Source: Paraherbaspirillum soli
GTDB taxonomy: Bacteria > Pseudomonadota > Gammaproteobacteria > Burkholderiales > Burkholderiaceae_D
Length of the DNA stretch: 64,000 bases
NCBI RefSeq assembly: GCF_042654985.1
Contig: NZ_JBHSMT010000012.1
Coordinates: 186,001-250,000, forward strand
Direction: 5' to 3'
This document shows positions 8,586-15,101 of the stretch, one piece after another (position 1 is the first letter of the stretch; each line of letters opens with the position of its first letter). A program made the translations under genes and the position numbers. The notes below the pieces were generated by a model. The model had not been told where the DNA came from. It made no database searches and worked only from the letters and a program-made list of their open reading frames with translations.

Positions 8586-9242
8586 CTACAGAGTCCAAAT
8601 AAATGTGTTGTACGCACTGACCAATACCTGATTTGCTGGGGCGTACTCGATAATGTATTTCCGTCCGTGGACCATCGGGGACGAGATTGGCACATTTACC
8701 TTCCCAGTAACTGCATCGGAATCGAACACTCCAAAACCGACTTGGTCGCCCGCTCCCGGAACAACAACTTGATCGCCCGTGAACACGCAGAGAGCATCTG
8801 AATTGAGGCACGGGGTATTACCGTCTGGCATCGAGTAGCTTATCGTCACATAGGTCTCGCCCGCTGAGCTAGACTGGCCAACGACGGCGACCCTAGTATG
8901 CTGCACCTCGATAGGTTTACCGTGCGAGAGAAGCAACGTTCCGCAAATCGCGTGGTATCGAAGACCAATATCAACAATATACGCGATCGTGTATTCCCCA
9001 ATCCCAAAATTAACGCCGCTCCCAACTCCAGCTAACCGGAAAACTCCATCGGTGACAGGCGCTGGTGCAATCGCTATAGGAGCGCTTACAGCTTTTCTAC
9101 CGGCCCACACGCCGACGTAGGATACAGACGACCCCATGACGGCATGGTACTTCCCATAAATTGTGGCGGCATCGCTGATTTCCACATCCGATATATAGGC
9201 ACCGTTCGTGGCCATAGGCACTTCTTTGAGAGGGGCTGTCAT
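8586..9242 (-). CDS. unknown protein, only minus-strand gene in the array
   Basis: A 218-residue protein read on the minus strand. The ATG at 9242 is preceded by AAGGAAA at good spacing; a second ATG at 9215 is possible. No signal peptide. Rich in Val, Ala, Gly and Thr with alternating hydrophobic stretches, so a beta-rich fold is likely. No family recognised. Every other gene in the array points the other way, towards tRNA-Leu. The 582-bp gap 9243-9824 upstream holds repeat R5 and one doubtful small reading frame. Confidence 0.6.
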   Translation of the reverse strand: MTAPLKEVPMATNGAYISDVEISDAATIYGKYHAVMGSSVSYVGVWAGRKAVSAPIAIAPAPVTDGVFRLAGVGSGVNFGIGEYTIAYIVDIGLRYHAICGTLLLSHGKPIEVQHTRVAVVGQSSSAGETYVTISYSMPDGNTPCLNSDALCVFTGDQVVVPGAGDQVGFGVFDSDAVTGKVNVPISSPMVHGRKYIIEYAPANQVLVSAYNTFIWTL

Positions 9243-9479
9243 ATTTTTCCTTATCGAATTTATAGGGGCGAGCGGATCACATGACGCGGCTTGATAGTTT
9301 GCGCCGCTCTTACTTGGTTCGGAAGTGCGACAAACCTTGATGTTGTTTTCATTTGTATATTCGAACTAGCGACTTGACGCTACTCTCGAATATTCGTTTC
9401 CACACCTGTCAATACTGACCACTGCCTACACTACGCATTCTCAAAGGACTTGTCTGGACGCATGCTCGCCCCGTCAGAC

Positions 9480-9616
9480 GCCACAACTACGTTGACAAAC
9501 GCCGCCCCGCCCCCACATTGAAATTATTTCCCAGGAGAAAAAATCCTCCTATTCAGTTACATGCCGGCTTAGTTTGAATGCTGCCTTTTGCGAATGACGC
9601 AGTTCTGCCAGGAGCG
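9480..9616 (+). repeat. array repeat R5
   Basis: Core 9483-9530: HNYVDKRRPAPTLK, with CCC and TTG as synonymous variants of CCT and CTG. Tail TTTGCGAATGACGCAGTTC lies at about 9587-9605. TTGACA, 16 bases, then CACATT. Confidence 0.85.
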
Positions 9617-9643
9617 AGCAGTTGAGCTAACTGGGTTGGAAGA

Positions 9644-9748
9644 ATGCAAAGTAATTGCAGTGACACTTTTGACGAAATTTTCAGTAAAGTCAAATTCGAA
9701 GAGATTCTCTTGAAAGCCAAGCTGCAAGCAGATTTTGTGGAAGTTTAA
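9644..9748 (+). CDS. possible 34-residue small protein
   Basis: A short frame, ATG 9644 to TAA 9746-9748, preceded by GGTTGGAAGA. The product is charged (DTFDEIFSKVKFEEILLKAK). It could be a real small gene, or the remains of a gene cut when the array formed. Nothing beyond the open frame and a passable ribosome site supports it. Confidence 0.2.
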   Translation: MQSNCSDTFDEIFSKVKFEEILLKAKLQADFVEV

Positions 9749-9824
9749 GCAAAAAAGTTATTCGACAACAGTCCGGACAAACATCATTATCGTTCGGACA
9801 TATCTAGTTAGGATTCAATCAACT

Positions 9825-10256
9825 ATGCAGCTTTCACCAAATCGCTTTCTTATTGCCGGCGCAGCCTTGAGCGGTGTTGCAGCCTTGGCGCATCTTGGCT
9901 GTATTTTTTTCGGCGCTTCATGGTACCGCTTCCTCGGCGCAGGAGAGCCTATGGCGCAAATGGCTTCGACCGGCCACTGGTATCCCGCCGCAGTTACCTC
10001 TGCCATTGTGGTGGTTCTGCTCATTTGGGCGTTGTATGCGCTTTCAGGTGCTGGCGTCATCAGAAAACTTCCGCTGCTACGCGTTGCGCTGTGCACCATC
10101 ACCGCAATCTATCTCTTACGCGGCCTGGCATTTGTCCTGCTCATGCCGATTTTTCCTGGTAATAGCCTGTTGTTCTGGCTCGTCAGTTCCGGCATCTGCC
10201 TGGCATTTGGCATTGTTCACTTCGCTGGCATGTGCAAAGCTTGGGCTCATCTTTAA
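9825..10256 (+). CDS. small four-helix membrane protein
   Basis: A 143-residue protein with four clear hydrophobic helices (about residues 7-28, 49-72, 78-100 and 106-130). It has the layout of small DUF-type inner-membrane proteins annotated in many proteobacteria without function. The start at ATG 9825 (MQLSPNRFLIAGAAL) begins the first helix; the frame is open further upstream, to 9735, but that extension is polar and unlike the family. It is a lone gene between R5 and R6. Confidence 0.65.
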   Translation: MQLSPNRFLIAGAALSGVAALAHLGCIFFGASWYRFLGAGEPMAQMASTGHWYPAAVTSAIVVVLLIWALYALSGAGVIRKLPLLRVALCTITAIYLLRGLAFVLLMPIFPGNSLLFWLVSSGICLAFGIVHFAGMCKAWAHL

Positions 10257-10324
10257 TGTGCGTGCGATCCAACTCCACGTTGAGCGACTGCTTTTGCGAA
10301 GTTCGCCTGACGGCTCAGCGTCGA

Positions 10325-10550
10325 AATCAACCTATCGCGGCCGGCTCAAAGTTGCCAAGAGCAACCAGTCGCTCACCTTGTCCAACACAGCCCGAAAATC
10401 ATCGCTCAAGTAGGCCCAACTACGTTGACAAACGCCGCCCCGCCCCTACACTGGAGTCGTTACTTTGCAGAAAACATTGTCCTCACTCGGACACATAGCG
10501 ATTTAGTTCGAACGCGGCCTTTTGCGAACGATGCAGTTCGGCCCAAGCCG
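10325..10550 (+). repeat. array repeat R6
   Basis: Upstream flank CGCGGCCGGCTCAAAG (10335-10350) is shared with R1. The core 10416-10463 reads PNYVDKRRPAPTLES; CTG, ACA and TCG agree with R1. The tail TTTTGCGAACGATGCAGTTC (10520-10539) is shared with R2, R5 and R7. Together with the flanks it fills the 366-bp gap between the membrane-protein and nuclease-like genes. Confidence 0.85.
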
Positions 10551-10622
10551 TGAAATGACGCATAATCGGGGCCTACAATATTTTGGTCTAAAGACCTTTT
10601 TTCATCTGCGAACTAAACGAAC

Positions 10623-11174
10623 ATGCCATCAGATCAAGAGATCGGAAAGAAAGAGGCCGAAACATCGGAGCTGATCCCATTTTTCCAAGCATACAAATGG
10701 GTAACCAGTGAGAGGCTTTCGCTGACTCTTCCGGCAACTGAGAATCCCGACTTTATTTGCATTAGAGCCGATGGCCGCCCTGTTGGCGTGGAACTAACAA
10801 AGGTTACCCGAGACAAAGGGGTTCGATTCTGGGAACACATCCTGCATGGCAAGGAAGAGATAGATCCCTTCGAAGCACAGGAACTCATCCTGCACCTTAT
10901 CGAAAAAAAGGAAAGCGCACGTATTAAACGCTACAGTGCGCGCGTGCGGGACTGCATTCTCGTTCTCCAACTTATTGATGGCTCGCTCGAACAACTGAAA
11001 TTTGCACTCGAAGACCACCAAGAAGACTTTGCCGCCCACGGGTTTTCCGAAATCTGGCTTGCCGATTACTCCGGACTCCAAGCCTTCGGAGACATAGAGC
11101 TATTTGGCCTCTTTCCAGATAGATGGTGGGGATACCATGAACGCCCATGGCCTGACCGCAAACCATATGGCTAA
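10623..11174 (+). CDS. unknown protein with nuclease-like N-terminal pattern
   Basis: A 183-residue soluble protein. NPDFICIRADGRPVGVELTKV (about residues 41-61, quoted here as NPDF, then a short turn, then GVELTKV) has the spacing of a PD-(D/E)xK-type core: an acidic residue, a beta hairpin, then a Glu followed by Lys. The last part is rich in aromatic residues (DRWWGYHERPWPDR). No family is firmly recognised, and the nuclease reading is weak without a structure match. It is the last intact gene before the recombinase remnant. Confidence 0.5.
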   Translation: MPSDQEIGKKEAETSELIPFFQAYKWVTSERLSLTLPATENPDFICIRADGRPVGVELTKVTRDKGVRFWEHILHGKEEIDPFEAQELILHLIEKKESARIKRYSARVRDCILVLQLIDGSLEQLKFALEDHQEDFAAHGFSEIWLADYSGLQAFGDIELFGLFPDRWWGYHERPWPDRKPYG

Positions 11175-11282
11175 TGAGCGCGGCCAAACCGGGCATCCGG
11201 TTCTGAAACAGGCGACGCATCTCTCAATCAGCAAGCACCTCCTCTGCGGGCTAAGGTACTAAGCCCGGGCTGGATTTACAGC

Positions 11283-11909
11283 TTGTGCACAACGATGGCT
11301 TTTGGCCGCTTGACCTCCTCAAACGCAGCTCGAATTCGGCCCGAAAAACATCGCCCCGTCGATGCGCTGAACTCGCTGTTCGATCACATGGCGACTATGC
11401 TTAAACATGACAAATTGCGAATGACGCAGTTCGACCAAGAGCGGACATGGCGTCGATACGTTCAGGCCTATCCATACGTGTTAGCCAAATTCTTCGAATG
11501 TATGAGTGCATCTATGCAAATCTTTCCTGTCAAAGACGATTTCCACTTCGGGTTTTACGAGGAGTTCGCTCGCCTTGAAGGACAATTAGCTACGATCATT
11601 TCGCGGATTGAAGATCGGAACGCCATGAGCTTGATGCTGGTCAACAACAAAGATGGAGGCCCGATGACGGCGTCAATGCTACGCGGAGCATTTGACCGAG
11701 CCAGGGAAGCCGCCAAGATGAAGCACCCGGAACTCGCGGCGCAGATCAAGGCATTTCAATTCAGGGATTTACGAGCTAAGGCGGGTACGGACAAAGAAGA
11801 AAGTCAGGGAATGAGCGCGGCTCAAGATCAACTAGGCCACTCGACACCGGTAATGACAGCTCATTATGTGCGCCATCGACGCGGGAAACTTGTTGCGCCC
11901 ACAAAGTGA
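11283..11909 (+). pseudogene. truncated tyrosine recombinase (integrase C-terminus) fused to array-repeat sequence
   Basis: A 208-codon frame. Residues about 95-208 match the end of phage/island integrases common in Burkholderiales: a RDLRAKAGTD box, QLGHSTPVMTAHYVR with the conserved His and the catalytic Tyr, and a basic tail ending VAPTK. The N-terminal DNA-binding and first-Arg regions are missing. Residues about 16-50 instead come from array-repeat sequence (matching R2), so the product is chimeric and probably inactive. It ends 99 bp from the 3' end of tRNA-Leu, the classic position for an island integrase that used this tRNA. Confidence 0.75.
11338..11445 (+). repeat. array repeat R7, inside the recombinase remnant
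   Basis: GGCCCGAAAAACATCGCCCC (11339-11358) matches the start of R3, R4 and R6, but the core with NYVDKR is deleted. The sequence then runs directly into the tail GATGCGCTGAACTCG (11360-11374) and TTGCGAATGACGCAGTTCG (11417-11435) that R2 shares. It is read as protein in the remnant. Confidence 0.7.
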
Positions 11910-12010
11910 TTTTGCGGAACAACGCTTTTTTTGCGGAAAAGCACCAAGCCAAAAATTCAAATCTTTTGTTTTTCCAATGACCTGGAAAGCCTTACTGCAT
12001 ATAGGTTTGG

Positions 12011-12100
12011 TGCCCGAGACCGGAATCGAACCGGTACGCCCCATCTCTGGAAAGCGGCGGATTTTAAGTCCGCAGTGTCTACCAATTTCACCACTCGGGC
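12011..12100 (-). tRNA. tRNA-Leu (UAA anticodon)
   Basis: On the minus strand the 90-nt sequence starts GCCCGAGTGG and ends TCTCGGGCA, so the acceptor stem pairs fully. The anticodon loop is ACTTAAAA (TAA), a long variable arm is present, and the T arm carries GGTTCGATTCC. CCA is encoded at 12008-12010. Its 3' end faces the accessory array, as expected for an island attachment site. Confidence 0.95.
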
Positions 12101-12101
12101 A

Positions 12102-12472
12102 AGTTTGTCGTTTTGAAGAAACGCGCAAAAAAGTATTAGCTGCACTTTTTTGAAAACTGGACAGGGGCGCATTCTAACAGGTTCTTCGCGGCACGACTAT
12201 CCTCTTATGCCCCTCCCTGCTCATCCCTCTTCGTAGAAAAAGTTACCCACAGATTTTGTGGCTAAGTCTGTTGATAACTACACCGAAGCTCCGCTACATC
12301 TTTGATCTGCAAGGACTTTTCGGCACTGGCTCGGATCGGGCAACGACCTTGCGGGATGGTCAGCAAGAAAACCGGTGCTCCCGTACAATTGCTCGGCTCT
12401 ATGTCGCCGTCCATCGCGCAGCGAATGGCGCTGCCAAGCTTTTGATGCCCCTCCTCTTTTCGCAATCACACG
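12102..12472. other. gene-free stretch between tRNA-Leu and the oxidoreductase gene
   Basis: 371 bp including the tRNA-Leu promoter region (minus strand) and presumably the promoter of the plus-strand oxidoreductase gene. Short frames on both strands have no coding character. No hairpin with a T run is seen. Confidence 0.5.
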
Positions 12473-13501
12473 ATGCCCAATCAAACAAACACACCAAAGT
12501 TGCGCCTGAGCGTGCTTGATCAGGCGCCGGTCTCTGCCGGCTCAAGCGGGTCACAGGCGCTGCGCTATTCGCTGGATCTGGCGCAGTTGGCTGATCGCCT
12601 TGGCTATCACCGCTACTGGGTGGCCGAACATCACGGCGCTGCCGGACTGGCATGCACGAGTCCCGAGGTGTTGGTCGGGCCGATCGCCACTGTTACCTCC
12701 CGTATCCGGGTCGGCAGCGGCGGCGTGATGCTGCCGCATTACAGTCCATTGAAAGTGGCTGAACAATTCAGCATGCTCAGCGGCTTGTATCCGGGGCGGA
12801 TTGATCTTGGCATAGGACGCGCCGCCGGCACCGATCCGGTCACCACCACGGCGCTGCGGCGCGATCGCGAACATCGGATGCCGGATGATTTCACGCAGCA
12901 GCTCAATGAGTTGCTGGCGTATTTGTGGAACCAGATGCCGGCCGATCATCCGTTCGCGCGACTCACTGCGCTGCCCGGACTGCCGGAGATCCCCGTGCCG
13001 TGGATGCTGGGCTCCTCGCCGCAAAGCGGCATCTGGGCCGCCGAGATGGGTCTGCCTTATATGTTTGCGGACTTCATCAATCCGGATGGCGCCGATGTCG
13101 CACGCCGTTATTGCCAGCGATTTGTGCCGTCGGACACCTTGGCAACGCCTAGTGTCGGCGTGGCAGTCCAGGTAATTTGTGCGGACACGGATGAGGCCGC
13201 AGAACGGATCTCGACCAGCTATCGGATGCGCGTGGTGCAAATGCATACCGGACATCGGCTTGATGCGGTGCCTTCGATTGAGACCGCATTGCGGTTCTTT
13301 GCGGATAGTGGCATCACATCGGATATCGGCCATTTCGGCCGGCGCGTGATTGTCGGTTCAGCGGCCACGGTGCGACAGCAGATTGAGACGGTCGCCGCGG
13401 AATATCAGGCCGATGAAGTCATGATTGTCTCCACCATCTTTGAACATGGTGCGCGGCGACGCTCTTATGAACTGATCGCCGATGCGTTTCGGCTGGTTTA
13501 G
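12473..13501 (+). CDS. luciferase-like FMN-dependent oxidoreductase (LLM class)
   Basis: A 342-residue protein of the bacterial-luciferase-like flavin family, group related to YhbW. Seen: LADRLGYHRYWVAEHH (about residues 41-56) with the family's AEHH motif, RIRVGSGGVMLPHYSPLKVAEQF (starting about residue 78), and DLGIGRAAGTDP (about 109-120). It likely uses reduced flavin to oxidise a small organic substrate in the cytoplasm; the substrate is unknown. It stands alone, convergent with acvB. Confidence 0.85.
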   Translation: MPNQTNTPKLRLSVLDQAPVSAGSSGSQALRYSLDLAQLADRLGYHRYWVAEHHGAAGLACTSPEVLVGPIATVTSRIRVGSGGVMLPHYSPLKVAEQFSMLSGLYPGRIDLGIGRAAGTDPVTTTALRRDREHRMPDDFTQQLNELLAYLWNQMPADHPFARLTALPGLPEIPVPWMLGSSPQSGIWAAEMGLPYMFADFINPDGADVARRYCQRFVPSDTLATPSVGVAVQVICADTDEAAERISTSYRMRVVQMHTGHRLDAVPSIETALRFFADSGITSDIGHFGRRVIVGSAATVRQQIETVAAEYQADEVMIVSTIFEHGARRRSYELIADAFRLV

Positions 13502-13509
13502 CTAGCGCA

Positions 13510-13545
13510 CAAAAAAAAGCCCGCAGGACCATTCGGTTGCGGGCT
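13510..13545 (-). terminator. rho-independent terminator downstream of acvB
   Basis: AGCCCGCA (13518-13525) pairs with TGCGGGCT (13538-13545). On the minus strand the stem is followed by a run of eight T (the A run at 13511-13518). It should end the mprF-acvB transcript. On the plus strand no T run follows, so it acts mainly one way. Confidence 0.85.
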
Positions 13546-13694
13546 GAATCCAAACCTTTGGAGGTGTTGGAGGAGACAGATGCACTATATCGCACTGCAC
13601 CATGTCAATCTGCTTTATTGTCGTGATACCTGATATTCATCGCCAACATACCAATCGTTAATTCGAGCAATGAGCAAGCCGACGTCAGCCCGCA

Positions 13695-15101
13695 TCACTT
13701 GCGCGCCGCGTCTAGAACAATGCCCGCGAGATGATCGTAATTGCCATCGAAATGGTGGCCGCCAGTCAGCTTGACCAGTTTGACGTGGCCGGCGTCCAAT
13801 TCGGGACACGCCGAATCGGACTCTTCCGCACCGTAGATGCACATGCCCAATCCGGCCGGCAGCTTGGCTACCTCGGGCGGAATCGGCAAGCCGTCGTTGC
13901 TGGAACTGACCCAGTTGGTCAGGTGAAATTGGAAGTCCGCTTGTTTCCCAAGCCCCATCATCGCCACCAATGCCAAGTGGGTCCGATTGGCTGGTGCCAA
14001 GCGATTGACCACGAAAGGCAACACATCGGCCCCCTGCGAATAACCGATCAACAGCACTTTCGATTTTCTCCAATGCGCCATGTAAAAGTGCATCAGGCGA
14101 TCGACGTCAGCCGCGGTCGATGCCGGGCTGCGCTCGCTCCAGAAATAGCGCAGCGAATCCAGCCCGACCACCGGCACGCCGCGCTTGGACAAGGCGGCAG
14201 CGACGTCACGGTCGATCCCGGCCCAGCCGCCGTCGCCGCTCAACAGGATCGCCATGCTATCCGCATCGTTTGCGTTCGCCAATGGCGCGGCCGCCGCCAC
14301 TTCAATCAGCGGCAAATCGGATACCGCGGCGGGCGGCGCCATCGCCGTTGCCGGCCGCCGCCCGTTCAGGCTGGCATAAGCGGCTTTCAGCTGCGGCAAC
14401 CAGGATTTGTCTGTACGTGGCACCAACTGCAATTCGGCGCCGCCGACAGTAGCGACGAATGTTTGCGTGGTCTTGGCATCACATTGGGCCGGGCTGCGCG
14501 ACGACGGGTCCAGCAGTACGCGCCACGCCGCCGGCAACTTGGACACCGGCAGCAGATCCGCTCCCGCACCTTTGGCACGCGCCTTGAAATGCAGGTTCTC
14601 GCCGGTGCAGAGCGGCTTGCGCAAAGTCAGCGTCGGGCAAAATCCCAAGCTCAATGCGCCGGCAAAAGTATTTGCCGGCGCCTGTGCCAGCATCGCGTAC
14701 GCCAGTGTGGCGCCGGACGATTCTCCCACCAGCAGCGGCGGATAATACCCAGGGAGCTTTTCGTAAGCCTGTACAAAGCGGCTCAAATTTTCGAGATCGC
14801 CATCGGGGAACACGCAGTCGCCGCCATCCGCATTCAGATTCTCGAACAATTGCGGCGTGCTGATCCCAGCCACCAATGCGCCCTGCTCTGCCAGTGCTTG
14901 CGCCTGCCGACCGGCGCCCTGGTTCCAGCCGGCGTCGCCCGACAGCATCAACACCACGCCGTTGACTTCACCCTGCGGCTTGTAGATTTCAACATTCTTG
15001 AAACGGCCGTGGCTCAAGCTGTGATGCAAGGCTTGCGCCATGCCGCCGTTGCTGATGAAGCCTGCGGCCAGCGCCATCAGGCCGATTAATTTCCGCTTCA
15101 T
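13695..15101 (-). CDS. acvB: AcvB/VirJ-family periplasmic lysyl-phosphatidylglycerol hydrolase
   Basis: A 468-residue exported protein with a signal peptide (about residues 1-23, ending GGMA-Q). It has two related alpha/beta-hydrolase halves. The first contains VLMLSGDAGWNQGAG and GESSGA, the second ILLSGDGGWAGIDRDV, GYSQGADVLPF and a C-terminal GGHHFDGNY giving the catalytic His. In Agrobacterium AcvB hydrolyses lysyl-phosphatidylglycerol made by the MprF/LpiA partner. The gene overlaps mprF by four bases (ATGA), so the same partnership is strongly implied: synthesis and removal of aminoacyl lipids in one operon. Confidence 0.88.
   Translation of the reverse strand: MKRKLIGLMALAAGFISNGGMAQALHHSLSHGRFKNVEIYKPQGEVNGVVLMLSGDAGWNQGAGRQAQALAEQGALVAGISTPQLFENLNADGGDCVFPDGDLENLSRFVQAYEKLPGYYPPLLVGESSGATLAYAMLAQAPANTFAGALSLGFCPTLTLRKPLCTGENLHFKARAKGAGADLLPVSKLPAAWRVLLDPSSRSPAQCDAKTTQTFVATVGGAELQLVPRTDKSWLPQLKAAYASLNGRRPATAMAPPAAVSDLPLIEVAAAAPLANANDADSMAILLSGDGGWAGIDRDVAAALSKRGVPVVGLDSLRYFWSERSPASTAADVDRLMHFYMAHWRKSKVLLIGYSQGADVLPFVVNRLAPANRTHLALVAMMGLGKQADFQFHLTNWVSSSNDGLPIPPEVAKLPAGLGMCIYGAEESDSACPELDAGHVKLVKLTGGHHFDGNYDHLAGIVLDAARK

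Noticed and set aside
2360..10463. Repeats as integron attC sites
   Set aside because: They lack the paired R/L box layout of attC, GTTGACA does not fit the GTTRRRY core, CAAC and GTTG are only three bases apart, and no integron integrase is present.
11866..12153. Open frames across tRNA-Leu on both strands
   Set aside because: They read through the tRNA and have no ribosome site or family likeness.
13615..14073. Minus-strand 152-codon frame inside acvB
   Set aside because: Alternative frame within acvB, no start signal and no domain.
13731..15089. 452-codon open frame on the plus strand opposite acvB
   Set aside because: Antisense shadow of a GC-rich gene; its product is rich in Arg, His and Gln with no family, while the minus-strand product has clear hydrolase motifs.
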